From the NCBI GenBank assembly GCA_010356995.1, contig ML996687.1, positions 683,803 to 747,802 on the forward strand: DNA of 64,000 nt, read 5' to 3'. Of the stretch, positions 1-11,679 are shown one piece after another (positions within the stretch are counted from its first letter, which is position 1; every line of letters begins with the position of its first letter). This stretch comes from Trichodelitschia bisporula. Lineage: Eukaryota; Ascomycota; Dothideomycetes; Phaeotrichales; Phaeotrichaceae. Both the position numbers and the translations under genes were made by a program. The notes below the pieces were generated by a model. The model worked only from the letters and a program-made list of their open reading frames with translations. It ran no database searches and was not told the DNA's origin.

Positions 1-1586
1 ACAGGTTGGCCTGGCTCTTGCCATAAAGGCGCAACGTGAAGGCAAGGGCGCTCTCATTCCTGTTCCCCAGAACCCGGAGTTGCTTGATGACTTCTTTGTG
101 CCCGTATCCGAAGACTGGGACGCCGTACGTGTGGTCGTACATGCATACATTGTGTACAAGGAGCTTGGCCTGCCGATCAAGCCCAGTCGGCAAGTCTACA
201 TCGAGAACACGATCGCAGGATACATCGACTTCCTGCGTTCCATTGAGAAGTTTGAATTGATCCCGACGTACGCCACCTTCCTCCCGACCGAGCGGCAAGA
301 GGAGGTCCTCGGTATTGTGCTTGTTGAGATGAAGGATGAAGCGAAGCAGTTGCAAATGGCTGAGCTTATCGGAGCCGCTGGAATAGAGATCGACTTGATT
401 TTGTCGAATCAATACATCCACGCTGCGAGGATGCTGGGCATCAATCTAGAGGATGTCGAGTGCATCAAGCGCTTCCCCATCGTCGAGAATTCGGTTGGGC
501 GGTGGGCGGGTGCCCGCATCTCAAGTACCTTTACGCTGCCTTCCAAGCTGCCTGAAGATGAGGAGCGCTTGGCTCGCAGTTTGGAGTGGTTCTTCAAAAT
601 TCCCTCTTACTGGGATGCTACGTTCCTTGCCATGACATTCTCTTTGCGCCAACTTCTCTGTAAGTATCACCGTTTGCAAACTTTCTAGGCTAATTTTCCC
701 AGGCACTGGCCGCTTCGCCGCTGCCCTCGCCGTCACCAAGCGCATCCCCTTCAAACAGCTCTCCAAGGCGAAGTCCGCACCATACCTCGGCCGCGAAATG
801 GATATCTTCGAAGAAACTGCACCTGCCGAGGACACCCTCCGTCGGTCCACCCGCCATGGTTCGCGACCCACGACACCCTCGGGCGAACCCCCGTCGAAGC
901 GCGAACGCTTCCTCCTCCGCATGCTCAAGGCGCAGAGCCGCACGTGTCTCGAGCTGCAGCAACTGTGCCTCGCCATCGAGGCGCTGGCCAAGTGGCGCGA
1001 GTTCGAAGACCAGATTGCGCAGCTGAAGGAGGAGGATCTGACGACTAAAGACTTCCGGCGTCGCGTGCAGGAGGAGCTGGAAACCCTGTCTACGGCCATG
1101 GAGCCTCTTCTGCACGACCTCCTGACGCACATCGAAGATGGTTTGTTTTCCATGCCGATGTTTTGGCCCCTCCTAACAACCGCAGAATCCGAAGTCGAGC
1201 TCTACGCCTCTATCCGCCAGGCGTACCTGCCCGACGCTATCCTCGCGTATAATGGCGCCATCACCTTCGCCGCCGACTTCACTGGCCCGGAGACGATGCT
1301 TAAGTCGCTCGCGCTTACGAACCTGCTCGCGGCGGAGGAAAATGCGCAGCTGACGAATGCGTTCTTGAGCGCGGGTCGGATGACGGATCTCGTGTCCTCG
1401 CTCGCGCTGAGCAGCCAACAGTTGCTCCGTGTCAACCAGCGCATGGCGATGGCGGAGGATATGCTGGAGAAAGAGCGTGTGGCGCAGGGCAAGACGCCGC
1501 GTATACGGCGAAAGAAAAGTGGATTGAAGAAGCGGGGGTGGATGGGGGAGTCGCTGGATATCTGGGATCCGAATAAGGCGAGCTAG
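1..1586 (+). CDS. NUP84: Nucleoporin Nup84/Nup107 (3' part of gene)
   Basis: Structural subunit of the Y-shaped (Nup84/Nup107-160) nuclear pore scaffold. The 5' end lies outside the window; the frame is open from base 2. Exons read as <1-659, 703-1140 and 1186-1586, with introns of 43 and 45 nt; the second has a TCCTAAC branch site and a CGCAG acceptor. The protein is helical throughout and fits the C-terminal alpha-solenoid of Nup84/107: it begins QVGLALAIKAQREGKGAL, includes EDWDAVRVVVHAY and continues into LLKSLALTNLLAAEENAQL. A basic tail (RIRRKKSGLKKRG) precedes the stop. The 45-nt intron has no stop and is a multiple of three, so retention would add 15 residues without a frameshift. The gene is convergent with the ClC gene, 155 bp away. 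Assignment rests on overall family resemblance rather than one diagnostic motif. Confidence 0.86.
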
Positions 1587-1741
1587 TGTGCCGTACCGGC
1601 TCGAGTGTACTATTAGGCTTGCGGATTGAGAGTTTGTCATGTGCGGAGTACTTAGGCGCAGCACATCAGGCACGGTGTCGGGACAAATGAAAAAGGCGCT
1701 GTCATTAGGCTGAACGCTGAGCAAGATGCGTGACTACTACC

Positions 1742-4643
1742 CTACCGACTCTCCAACTCTACACTCCCCTGCTCCCGTGCATCGATAAGTTGGAAGCCCT
1801 CAGGGCTCGGAAACGGACTCACGTCCCGCGGCGGCCGGCCCTCACCTAACCTCAACCGCCCGTACCCAACCCTCCCCAGCTTCCGCTCCACCCACCCAGC
1901 GATCCGCTTAATGCCCTCCCAGATCCGTCTCTCCCGCTCCTCTTCCTCCGCCACCACCGCCCCGTCGCGCACCCCCTCCATCGCTTCCACCTTAAACTGG
2001 TACTTGAGCACGTCTTTCACGGTGACCAAGCCTGCTAACCGGCCGCGGTGCTCGATAAGCACCACCCGCGGCCCTATCTTCTTGAACAGCTCCATGACGG
2101 TTTCAAGGGGTAGCCGCGGGTGCACTGCTAAAGGTGTGGGGTCGACGAAGCGACTGAAGTCGATGGACATCGTGTGCGCTGTGGCGGGAATGGCATCGAA
2201 GCTGACGGCGGGGCCAGCGGTGGATGAAGGCGTAGTTGGCATCGTTTGCGCCGTGGACGACGGCTCGAAGAAGCACTTTGCAGTTGCAGGGACGGGGTTC
2301 TCGCGGCGGGCGCGCTCGATGGCGTAGCGTAGCTCCGTGCGGCCGATGTAGCCCAGGAGGATGTTGGACGTGCGATCTTCGACGATCGGGTAGCCCTGGT
2401 ACTTGTTGTCGAGGAGGATTTGCTCGACTTCGGCGAGGGTGAGGCCCGTGGCGGGGAGCGTGGTTATGTGTGCTGATGGCATGACTTGCGAGACAGGCAC
2501 ACCGAAGGAGTGGTCTTCTTTGTTGTCGAGAAAAGGGAAGCCGTTGAACCAGATCATGCGGTCGGCGATGCCGCCTTTACCGAAGCGATCTGAAACTGCT
2601 TTGGTTATTCCCACGACGATCATCGTAGGAAGGATATAGGTCAGAGCGCCAGTAAGCTCGAACATGATGACAACGACCGAGACTGTGATATGCATGATTC
2701 CGCTGAGCGCCGCCGCAGCACCAAGGAATGCGTAAGTCCCAGGTGTAATGCAGGGAACGTCTGGCTCGCATGAAGCGAAGAACGCTGCGTCAGGGAAGCG
2801 CTCATAGAGTGCCTGAACGAAAATCCCGACCATGCGGCCGAAGGAGGCACCGATTGCCATGGAGGGCACAAATATACCGGCTGGGACTTTGCACCCGTAA
2901 GAAACAATGACGAGGCCTGTTCGCAAGACAGTGGCGATGGCGAGCGAGAACATCATAGGCCAGCGACTATCGCGTCTAGATATGTCAGGGGCTGTGGTCC
3001 AAGATATGGGAGAGCATACCGGCACAATCTGTCGTAGCCAAAATCTCCCTCACACTCGCGGAAGAGGATCTCCATGCTCTCGGTCATGTCGATCCGCAGG
3101 AACATGTTCGGGTAGCAGAGGACAGCCGTAATGGCCGCCAGAGTTGTGGCTTCGAGGATGGGATATTGAGAGAGGTACTTCTTTCGGAAGGCAGCCACAC
3201 GGAGATTCCACTTGATAACAAGGGCTCCGTAGAGACCACCGAAGATGCCAATGAGGCAAAAGAACAAAATCTCAAAGAAGTGCCATGTCCGGTCATATTT
3301 GACCTGAAACATGACGAGCTGGCCAGTTCGGAAGGGATTCATAGCCTTAGTGATCAGTTTTAGGCATCACATATGCTGGTAGACCTACCGCAAGGACGGC
3401 CGTTGCCACCAAGGCACAGAAGTAGCTTCTCCATAGTGTTTTTAGGGGGAAGTAGTTGGACATTTCCTTTAACGATTAGCATTGGAAACGATGTCGACTG
3501 CCTCATGGTTACCTCAAGAGAAAACAAGACACCTCCAATCGGGCTACCGAAGGCCACAGCAACGCCAGCGGCAGCTGAAGCACTGAGGATCTCGCGCGTC
3601 TTGGCCGCATCTCTCCGGTACTTTTGAAAGAAGCGAGATATGACGTTGCCAGTGCATACTGCAAAGTGAACACTAGGTCCTTCCTTCCCAACTGACAGGC
3701 CAGAGGCAATGGCCAGCGGCAGGGTTATTGACTTGATCAAAAGGGTCCAGAAACCGAGGAAGCCTTTCATCACGAATCCCGCGATGATGCATTTGATCTC
3801 GGAAATTCCAGACCCGGCAGCGTATGGCGCAAAAGATTTGACCAAGCGGGCAGAGGTGAAGGAAAACAGGACCTGGGACTGTCAATGACAGCCTTGGGAT
3901 GCTAAACAGCAAGCTTACGGCGAAGAAGATATAGAGGACGTAGTTAAGAGGCCAGAAAAAACTCCACCGCTTGAATTCCGGGCATCCTAAAGCTGTTAGG
4001 GAGAGCCAGGAGCTCAACAGGCCACATACCGCTCTCCGCGCCCCAACAGCAGAAGCTCTCGTTTAAGTAGAATGCCGTGGTGCAATAGCCGAGCTTGATA
4101 TCCGACAGCCATTCCGTGACAATGTTGAGAAAGGCTGAGATGAAGCCAATAGCAGCACCTATACCATCAGCGCCACCCCGCCAGGCCCAGGGGCAGCATA
4201 CCAACGAGCGTGACTACGATCCACGCTTGTCCAGCCTCATACGCGTACCACGCCTTGCGCCGCCATCCGAACTTGCCGTGTCTCTCAAAGAAACCAACCC
4301 TCTCTTGTTGTCGTGCCTTTCGTCTCGTCTTTGCCCTCGCGGCATCCTGAACCCAGTCTAGATACGTCAGTCCGCGATGCGCCGCGCCGGAGGTTGGGGA
4401 GTACCTATAGTAGTGAAGTCCTAAGTTCGTTAGCACGCGTACATCACCGCCATACAGGTCGCGTACCTCATATCTCTTGATTTCGGCAATCTCTTCCTCG
4501 ATAGCCTGCGCGGATCGCCGCGCGGCGGCATCTTGTCCCTGTTCAACGTCGGAGAGGGCTGACCAGCGGCGGGTGAGCGAGTGTAGGGAGGGGGTCAGTG
4601 ACGGCGTTCTCGGGACGCTGGTGGAGGTTCCGCGCGAGGTCAT
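1742..4643 (-). CDS. ClC-family voltage-gated chloride channel/antiporter with tandem CBS domains
   Basis: An 847-residue ClC anion transporter of the intracellular fungal type (Gef1-like), probably in Golgi, endosome or vacuole membranes. Nine exons: 4643-4467, 4420-4405, 4357-4202, 4158-4030, 3986-3919, 3872-3513, 3466-3389, 3345-3020, 2975-1742; introns are 43-47 nt and phases close. Hallmarks: GSGISEIK (about residue 202), GKEGPSVH with the gating glutamate (about 244), and [17 protein letters not shown] (about 466). Two cytosolic CBS domains lie near 597-660 and 715-765. The start ATG at 4643 gives [14 protein letters not shown]; an upstream in-frame extension has no ATG. Exon 2 is only 16 nt and supplies DFTTI in the family block RYE-DFTTI-DWVQDA. 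The 5' region is shared with the DPB3-like gene. Confidence 0.95.
4405..4420 (-). other. 16-nt microexon of the ClC gene
   Basis: A 16-nt exon flanked by a 46-nt intron (4421-4466, with TGCTAAC branch site and TTAG end) and a 47-nt intron (4358-4404, with CTGAC and CTAG end). Splicing it in restores the fungal ClC N-terminal block RYE-DFTTI-DWVQDA. Without splicing the whole stretch is still open, so an ORF-only predictor would insert 31 spurious residues. Confidence 0.88.
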
Positions 4644-5438
4644 CGCATAGTGATCGGACGAGACGTCTAGAAGGCTAGGATTGGGGTTGCGCGATCTCGG
4701 GAGTGTCGTGCCTTCCCGCAGTCGGCTGGGATGGTGATCCGCCAAGGCCGATGTGCGCCTTGCTGCCTCACAGCCGCTGGAGCATTTACCATATGCGCGC
4801 TATGCCTGGTAGGTCTGATCTTAGATCCTACACATCTCGATTCTACACCAGTTGTCCACTATTTCACGAGGACAAGGGCCAGGAGATACTGGTCTGTGAT
4901 AATCAGAGCAACGACGGCAACAGTGTGGGGTTGTCCACCTTGACAATCCTCAAGATGCCGTACAACAACACGCCCATCCAGCCGCCCAAGGAGGTGACGG
5001 GCACTGTCTCTCTTCCGCGTAGGTACACCCTCTTCCACGCGTCTTTTCCTCCGAAATGAAATTTGTACTGGACCTCTGGATCTATAAGGTTGTTATACCT
5101 CCGGAGGATCGCGATCACAGCGGATTCCCACTAGACGGAGCCTGTTCACTCAGCATGATAGCCACCTTTGACCATTTGAATCCTTCACTTTTTTCCCTTG
5201 TTACGCCGCTTCTATTTCGGTAGGACTTTTAGGAGCTAGAGCGTAGCAATTACTTCCGTGGCTGGGACTAGTGGGATGCGCCCAGCATCGCGAGTGCCTA
5301 TTTCTATGCGGTCACTGCTAAACATAGGGTCGATGCGGAGTGCATATCTCGGCCTGAACTCTTCACTTCCGCAGCTCCACCCGGTGTCATGACTACGCCT
5401 AGCCATCCTTACACTCCAAGGAGTCTCGGTAATCCGAG
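4644..5438. other. Divergent intergenic region, ClC / DPB3-like
   Basis: About 0.8 kb between divergent starts. Both strands hold short open frames of 55-120 codons between roughly 4700 and 5120, some with hydrophobic stretches, but none has an ATG-led frame with coherent splicing or a family resemblance. I read it as promoter and 5' leader sequence. Confidence 0.5.
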
Positions 5439-6110
5439 ATGGATAACCTCAATGCCAACAGCACCGTACCTGTCTATATCCGGAACCGAACGCCCGGAGC
5501 CCAGAGGTGTTCCTCGCCAGCACACACGAACTTCTGGAATCACAACAAGCACACCGCACCCATGCTGACCCGTCTCCAGTCGCCCGCGTCAAAAAGATCA
5601 TCAACCAAGACGACGACATAAGCGGCTGCTCCAACAACGCCGCCTTCGTCATCACCATCGCAACCGAGATGTTCGTACAGTACCTCGTCGAGCGCACGCA
5701 CGACGTGATCAAGGCCGAGAAGCGCCCGCGACGCAATGTACAGTATAACGACGTCGGTATGCGTACCGTCCATCATCCGAAAATCCCAAGCCCATAAAGC
5801 TAACCCCATGCCACTAGCCACCGCCGTCGCCCGCCGCGACAACCTGGAATTTCTCTCCGACGTCGTTCCGCGCACGACTACCTTCGGGCAGGTCCAAGCC
5901 CGGCGCGCACGCAAGGAGAAGGCCGCGCGAGCTCAAGCGCAGGCCGTGGAGGAGGAGGAAGCGCATGCTAACGGCCATGGGCACGCGGAGGAGGAGGGCG
6001 CGGAGGAGATGGAGATTGATCAACAGCGGCCGTTGCATGTTTCGCCTAACCGGCCGAGGACGGCGGGAAGTGTCTTCGATCCGGTTAGCGAGGGGGAAAG
6101 GGTTGAGTAG
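5439..6110 (+). CDS. DPB3: Histone-fold protein, DNA polymerase epsilon subunit Dpb3-like (CBF/NF-Y family)
   Basis: A predicted 189-residue H2A/NF-YC-type histone-fold protein. It most resembles the fungal Dpb3/POLE4 small subunit of the leading-strand polymerase epsilon, which pairs with a Dpb4-type partner; a CHRAC-like role is the alternative. The fold starts at PVARVKKIINQDDDISG, passes through NNAAFVITIATEMFVQYLVE and ends at NDVATAVARRDNLEFLSDVVPR. The C-terminus is acidic and low-complexity (VEEEEAHANGHGHAEEEG). Model: exon 1 5439-5465 (MDNLNANST), exon 2 5507-5756, exon 3 5818-6110. The 61-nt second intron is secure (GTATGC donor, GCTAAC branch, CTAG acceptor). The first, 41 nt with a weak branch site, is less certain; it was chosen because it joins the ATG to the conserved frame in phase. 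Convergent with ARC40. Confidence 0.8.
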
Positions 6111-6351
6111 GTGTGTCTCTCGGCGAATTTGTTGGCTTGGAGTTTGCGGTTTTTGGGACGGATGGGTCTGATATAAATGGCTCGGGAGGTCGTCATGATT
6201 CGTATGCACTTTTTGACATTGCACAGTCATAGCTAAAGTGAAAGGGCGAGAATATTACGCGGCGCTGAGAACTCAGTGGATAAATTCTTCGGAGTTTCAC
6301 ATTCTCTCATGGCTTGCTCAACTACCGTGAAGCGGGCAGGGGACACTATGG

Positions 6352-7537
6352 CTACAAGTTCCAGATGACAAAACGGCCATCAACTCCACTAGCTGTTCCA
6401 TCGTCAGAGTGGTATATCGGCGGACATGATTCACTTACTGCTGAACTTGGTCACGCCCCCCGGGCCGCCAGCATGGACCCTGACGGTGCCGATGGTGTTT
6501 TGATGCACGGTAGTGAGCTTGGTATCGTCCTTGGTCTTCCCCTTAAGATCCATCTGCCTGAACATGTTCAAAGCAGACTCTTCCCTCCCGTCCTGAATCC
6601 CAGGACGGGTCTTGGCTTCCACAGAGCCCGTAAGCTGCCAGCCTTGTTCATCGCCTTGCAGCTTGTATGCCTCGCAGTCGTATCCAGCGGCCACAATTTC
6701 ATTCTCGGTGATCCAGATGAGGCCCAAGAACGGAAGCATCTGGGTGGTGAGATTGATAATGGCCCGAGGAGGCTGCTCCGGGCCGCTGGGGTAAACCACC
6801 GTCAGGCTGCTGTCATGGGCTACAAAGGCAAGAGAGTCTCCGCTGGGGGAGAACGCAACACCGTGCACCCAGCCAGCCGTATTGTTCAAGTACTCGCCAC
6901 ACACGGTATTGAACGGCAGCCTCTCGCCCCAGACAGACGGCTCGGGGCGAGCGTCGATACCCTTGATGAAGCTGGAGAACACCCGCGCATGGCCATCAGT
7001 GGAACCAGCCGCCAGAAGGACCGAGTTCGGGTGCCAACCGACGGACGTGATAGTGCTGCGGATCGGCTTCTTCAGGTGCTTCGACACCCACCAGTTGTCC
7101 TCCTCCTCAAAGTGGCAGATGGCGATGAGTCTAGCCCCCGAGCCAGCAGCAAACTTGGTCTCCGATGGCGACCAGCGGACGCAAGTGGCCGCCCGGTTAA
7201 TGCGGAGGAGAACGAGGGTTGGCTTCCAGCCTTCAGGCGACGGCTCCCACACATAGGCATTGCGATCTACGGACTATTAGCCCGATTCATCGATTATAGT
7301 TGCGGAAAATGTACCCTGCGAGCAGGTCACAATTCTGCCGGAATTTGGCGCAATATCTACTCCAGTAACGAGCTTATCGTGGCCTGTAAGCTCGTCCTGC
7401 AGCACGTAGCTGTTCCCGGAGCGGGTGTACAGTTCGACATTGCTCTCGCGCGCAACGGCCAGCGTCTTCCGGTCGGCGGAGCACGAGTGATCGGCGATGC
7501 TATGGTGGAACAAGTGATGAACTTCGGGAGGCGCCAT
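6352..7537 (-). CDS. ARC40: Arp2/3 complex subunit 1 (ARPC1/Arc40), WD40 protein
   Basis: The 363-residue WD40 propeller subunit of the Arp2/3 complex, which nucleates branched actin at endocytic patches. Exons: 7537-7315, 7266-6439, 6392-6352; introns of 48 and 46 nt. It starts MAPPEVHHLFHHSIADHSC. Blades are recognisable by LTGHDKLVTGVDIAP, WKPTLVLLRINRAATCVRWSP, ITSVGWHPNSVLLAAGSTDG and WVHGVAFSPSGDSLAFVAHD. The last blade is completed only by the 41-nt final exon, STSGVDGRFVIWNL. Length matches the family. The first intron splits the CSQDRNAYVW blade motif, which fixes the acceptor at 7267. It shares a 319-bp promoter interval with BET1. Confidence 0.96.
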
Positions 7538-7856
7538 TATGAGCAATAGGAGTAGCTCTCAACTATTGCTTAGTTGATAGAAGGTATCGTGGGGGATGTT
7601 GCCGGTTGTGGAGCTGAAGCTAACCGACGTCAGCGAACCGGCTTAGTAAGGCGGGAGCGGCTCGGTCATTGTTTACCCCAGTAGGTGGTTACCAGTGTCC
7701 AATCAACGCTACAGAATCAAGACCCAGTACCCGTATCCCCCTGCTTTAATTTACCACATGTGTATGGCGTTGGCATCATCGTGGCGCTAATCTTCCGCCT
7801 TCGTGAAGCCATCTGTTCTCTTGCTACGACACCGTTTCCCCTCCCAAACCATCACC
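7538..7856. promoter_or_regulatory. Divergent promoter interval ARC40 / BET1
   Basis: 319 bp between the two start codons. It must hold both core promoters and 5' leaders. No TATA box is obvious; the side next to BET1 is C/T-rich, typical of fungal leaders. Confidence 0.5.
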
Positions 7857-8506
7857 ATGGCTTCTAGGTTCGCATAGCTTCTCACCCGTCCTGACGATGC
7901 TAACACCTTCAAGATTCAATTCGCACATCTCACAACGCGAGCCGCGGTCCTCCCTCTTCGCGGGTTACGACGAGCGCCCGTCCTCCCGATCTCCTGCCGG
8001 AAATCGCTCTACAAACCGCTACGGATACGCGCCGCCGGAGAGTAGCAGTCGGCCCGCAGACAGCGGCTTTGCCGCCTATCCGTCTAGCTACCCAGCTAGC
8101 GGGCCTAGCTCTTCCGCGGGACAGTTTCGCACCGCGACGCCCAACTCCAAGGGACAATACAGCGACGCGGTCCTCTCAGAGCTGGAAAGCCAGAACGATG
8201 AGCACGTTTCGGGGATCCTCGCCAAGGTTGGCCGGTTGAAGGAGGTATGCAGGTGCAGAGCGTTATACGTCTGAATCATAGGCTGACATGGCGTCATAGG
8301 TCACAATCGCGATAGGCGACGAAATCCGAGATTCGACCGCGCTCGCTGAAAAGATGAACGACTCGTTCGACAACACCACAGTGCGCTTGCGTGGTACAAT
8401 GAAAAGGATGTTGCGCATGGCCGAGAAGACCGGCGTCGGCTGGAAAGTCTGGGTCGCGTTCTTCGCGGCTGTCATACTCCTTTTCTGGTATGTATGGCTG
8501 TTTTAG
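7857..8506 (+). CDS. BET1: ER-Golgi Qc-SNARE Bet1
   Basis: A 182-residue tail-anchored SNARE for ER-to-Golgi vesicle fusion. Exons: 7857-7867, 7914-8244, 8300-8506. The 11-nt first exon joins in phase to give MASRFNSHISQREPRSSLF, the usual fungal Bet1 N-terminus; the first intron has a TGCTAAC branch site. A disordered Ser/Gly/Tyr-rich linker follows, then the SNARE helix from SELESQNDEHVSGILAK through IGDEIRDSTALAEKM to MKRMLRMAEKTGVG. The protein ends in one membrane span (VWVAFFAAVILLFWYVWLF). The zero-layer region resembles budding-yeast Bet1 (GDEIR followed by small polar residues). A perfect GTATGT sits just before the stop, but the read-through tail matches the family ending, so no further intron is proposed. 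Confidence 0.92.
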
Positions 8507-11081
8507 GCGGCACTTCGCACATGAAAGGAACTGGCATCAACAACGGATGGCGCGAATAAATCTGAGTAAGAGGCCCAACACCCAATCCGGCGGCTCCAAC
8601 TGAGTCGCAAGCAGTACAGTACCCCAGCCCCCTACCCCTTCGATCTGCACCTTCACCCCTGCAATGTGCATACCTGGACGACATCAGACCACTCGGCACT
8701 TTGAGGCTTATCAACGTCCTCGACATAAGGGGTATGTGATGGACGGAAATTCACATGGCAATGCGGGCGCTCTTTACCCAAATGGGCGGAGGTCTCTTGA
8801 GGCGCGTGTGCGGCCATAAAGCGGGGTCGCTGAATATGCGCGAGGTCAAAGTGACATTTCGTGACCGTCATAAGACGTCTCGGTCAACTTGCTCGCTGGT
8901 TGCATGGGGGATTGTCCTGTCAATCTCGGATGTCGGCATGGTATGCCATGCTCGAAGGGTGCTGCGGTACTGTGGAGGTTGGATGTGGTAGAGTGAGGGC
9001 TTAGGAATGCACTACTTCAGCTTCAGTCACTTTTAAGTCCTATGCAGTTCATGTAGCTAGCGAAGTCGCCCTGCTGGGTGGCTTTACGGACAAGGTGCGG
9101 CCACGATGTTTTCCAGTGGTCATTGGCTGCAGCTTCCATCACCTTAGAACCTGCAGATTTTGTTGGACTGCTGACTGAGGCTGTCAAGCACGTCTGGGTA
9201 TCAAGCAGACGGTATTTCGATATTGCATGGATCTCGATGGAGCATATCACTACGGTACCGGTTTAATTCTGATGGGAATTCTGAAGTTGTGAAATCGTGA
9301 TGTTGTTGAGGTTGTTCCAAGTTGAACACAAGTTCGTTGTACGTTGGTACGTCTCCGATCCCGATCACAGGGAGCTGCTGCAAGTGGCAAGGATCACAAC
9401 CTCCCTGACCAGGGACACAGAACTTGAGGCGCGATTCGTTCTGGGCGCCTGCAAGCTGCACCGCATCGCCAAATCAGAATGCGAACCTCTCACGCCCTCT
9501 CGCCAGCCTCGCGACAACTTGGTCACTGACCGATCATGCGCCAGAAAGCCTCAGCACCAGAGGCACCCTCGGAATCGGCCCCGCTATTTTGCGCTGCGCT
9601 ACGGTACGGTACGTCCTGACGTCCTGATGATGCAGCTGCACGGAGCAGAGTACGGCACAGGTGTGCCAACATCGATGTTCTGCGATTCCCAGTAGCAATC
9701 AAGAAAGTGGCAAGTCATATGAGACCCAGCCAACTGACGTGAGAAGAATCGGTGACGGCTACGAGTATCTAGAACGGGCTGCTTCGTCAGAATGCGCAAA
9801 TGGAGAGCTGATCTCTGCCGTTTGAACAGAAGGTTCCCGTGCGAAGGCCGACGCATCCGACCACGATAGATGAAGCTCTTTTTCATCCCAACAGACAAGG
9901 ATAAAGGCCCTGGCCCGAACGGGACGTTGTGCACCTTACGGCTTGTCGCGGATGCATGTTCGCGGCAAGCCCAGGGGCGAAACTGGTGATGTAAAGACAT
10001 ATGACCGAACAATTTTGCCGGCAGGGGGAAAAAAGTGCGCATCAGTGCACATTACGTGCCTCTTGCGGAGTTTAGGGATAGCAAAAGGTGCCAGCTAGAA
10101 AGAACTGGGGGTCGAGTTTCCCACTGAGTGAGGGCGTCACATTAAGGTTCGATTGCTTTCCGTAGCGCCCAGCCAGAGCGCCACCCCGTTAGCGGGGAGG
10201 ATGACCTTGCTAAGTGGCTGCAGGCCCATGATGACCCATGCATCTCGAGCTTGTGGCCCGACCTCAACCACACACGTCTGCGCGGAGAAAGCTGGCATGG
10301 CTGGTTCGAGTCGTGGCAACATCGCACACAATCCAGTCTACGGTACGGTGCTCGTCAGCCAGTGTTGCTGTTCCCTTCCAGCCAACAAAACTTCGTCTGA
10401 TCGCCTGATCCAAGGCTCCGAACACTTGCCGTGCGATCATTCCAGTGCCTCCAATGCCCAGCTCTCCCGTCCCCAGATGCAGCATCTGACCGCCTCAGCT
10501 TCCCGCCTAGCTCCAGAGCTGCAGGACGCACCAGACGAATCAGTGCGTTTCATACCGCAACTCCCTCGCCAAACTGCACGATCACCATGGTATTGAGGCC
10601 GCAAGCGAAGTGCTCGATGGGGTTTGCTTTCCTGTAACTACCCGTGCGGGCGCATCGCTTGCTCAAACCTGTCGCGATGCATCGGCGCCCAGCATTAGCC
10701 GATTGGCTTCAGTCCACACGGCCCCACACGGGTCGAATGAAGGGGATTCCCAGGAGTGCTAGCCGTTTCCCCACCCCCCACCTCCCTTGCTTGCGGAGTT
10801 GTCTGCGATGAGATGCGGAATGACCTCACGTATTGTAATCCGGTTCTTGCCGTTGCGCTCGATCACGGCGTGAAACCAGATCACGACTGATGTGCGCCGT
10901 GCTTTGTCACAGCCTTGCGGGAAGCTGATGGAGGGACTGGGAGCTATGGAATGTATATAAAGGCCATGCTCTGCTTTTCGTGCCTTTCCAGTCATTCATC
11001 GACGTACAGCAAGCGATCCCATAAACTCCCAAATATCCCACACAACTGAACCCATAAACCACACACCCACCGCCAGTCACA
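8507..11081. other. Gene-poor intergenic region
   Basis: About 2.6 kb with no gene I can support. All open frames are under 150 codons with no coherent splicing. A minus-strand frame at 10264-10485 contains a nucleotide-binding-like LGIGGTGMIARQV and may be a gene relic. The right-hand 130 bp belongs to the promoter of the next gene (TATA at 10954). Confidence 0.55.
10954..10961 (+). promoter_or_regulatory. TATA box of the MARVEL-type gene
   Basis: TATATAAA, 121 bp upstream of the ATG at 11082, followed by a C/A-rich leader. Position and sequence fit a fungal core promoter. Confidence 0.6.
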
Positions 11082-11679
11082 ATGCCTGCCGTTGGGTCCA
11101 ATAACGCCCGCTACCTCCTCATCGCCAACACCTTCCTGCAATGGGTGTCGGCCGTCATCGTCATGGGCTTGGTGTCCCGCTTCCTCGCGAAGAACCAGCA
11201 CACGACGCATCTCGTCTATGAGGAAGTCATTGTACGTTTTCCAAGTCGCGCAGCACACGAGGTTCGTAGCTAACCTATCCACAGGCCGTCCTCAACGTCG
11301 CCTTCTTCCTCCCCATGCTCGTTCTCCCCGCCCGCAGCTCTTACGGTGGCCACTTCCTCCCGCTCAACTTCATCTTCTCTTATCTCTGGCTCACGGCCTT
11401 CATCTTCACGGCCCAGGACTACAGCGGCAAGCAGTGCCACCGCGTCAGCCCGGACGACGTGTACGCTTGTGGTCGGAAGACGACCATCGAGGCCTTCTCG
11501 TTCCTCGCTTTGTATGTCCCCACGATCTCCCAATTGACGTTGTTTTGAGCACGGACGCTAATGACGTCAGCTTTTTCTCCCTTATTAATACTATTATCGA
11601 TGGCTGGCTGTTCAGCAGCCGCCGGACGGACACCACTCCCGTGACCAAGGAGGCGCCACGCGAGACGGCGGTGGTCTAA
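11082..11679 (+). CDS. Four-span MARVEL-type membrane protein
   Basis: A predicted 161-residue integral membrane protein. Exons: 11082-11231, 11285-11511, 11571-11679; introns of 53 and 59 nt with CTAAC/CTAAT branch sites. Four hydrophobic segments are visible: after MPAVGSNNARYLLIANTFLQ, around NVAFFLPMLVLPA, around LNFIFSYLWLTAFIFTA, and around IEAFSFLAFFFSLINTII. The DDVYACGRKTTIEAFSF stretch before the last span is typical of small fungal MARVEL-domain proteins, proposed to act in plasma-membrane or vesicle domains. The tail is short and polar (SSRRTDTTPVTKEAP). Substrate and partners are unknown. A TATA box lies upstream; the gene is convergent with the next one. Confidence 0.72.

Noticed and set aside
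4800-5155. Minus-strand frames with hydrophobic stretches upstream of the ClC gene
   Set aside because: An ATG at 5155 reaches a stop after 13 codons, and the possible splices give different, equally unsupported proteins; no conservation is evident.
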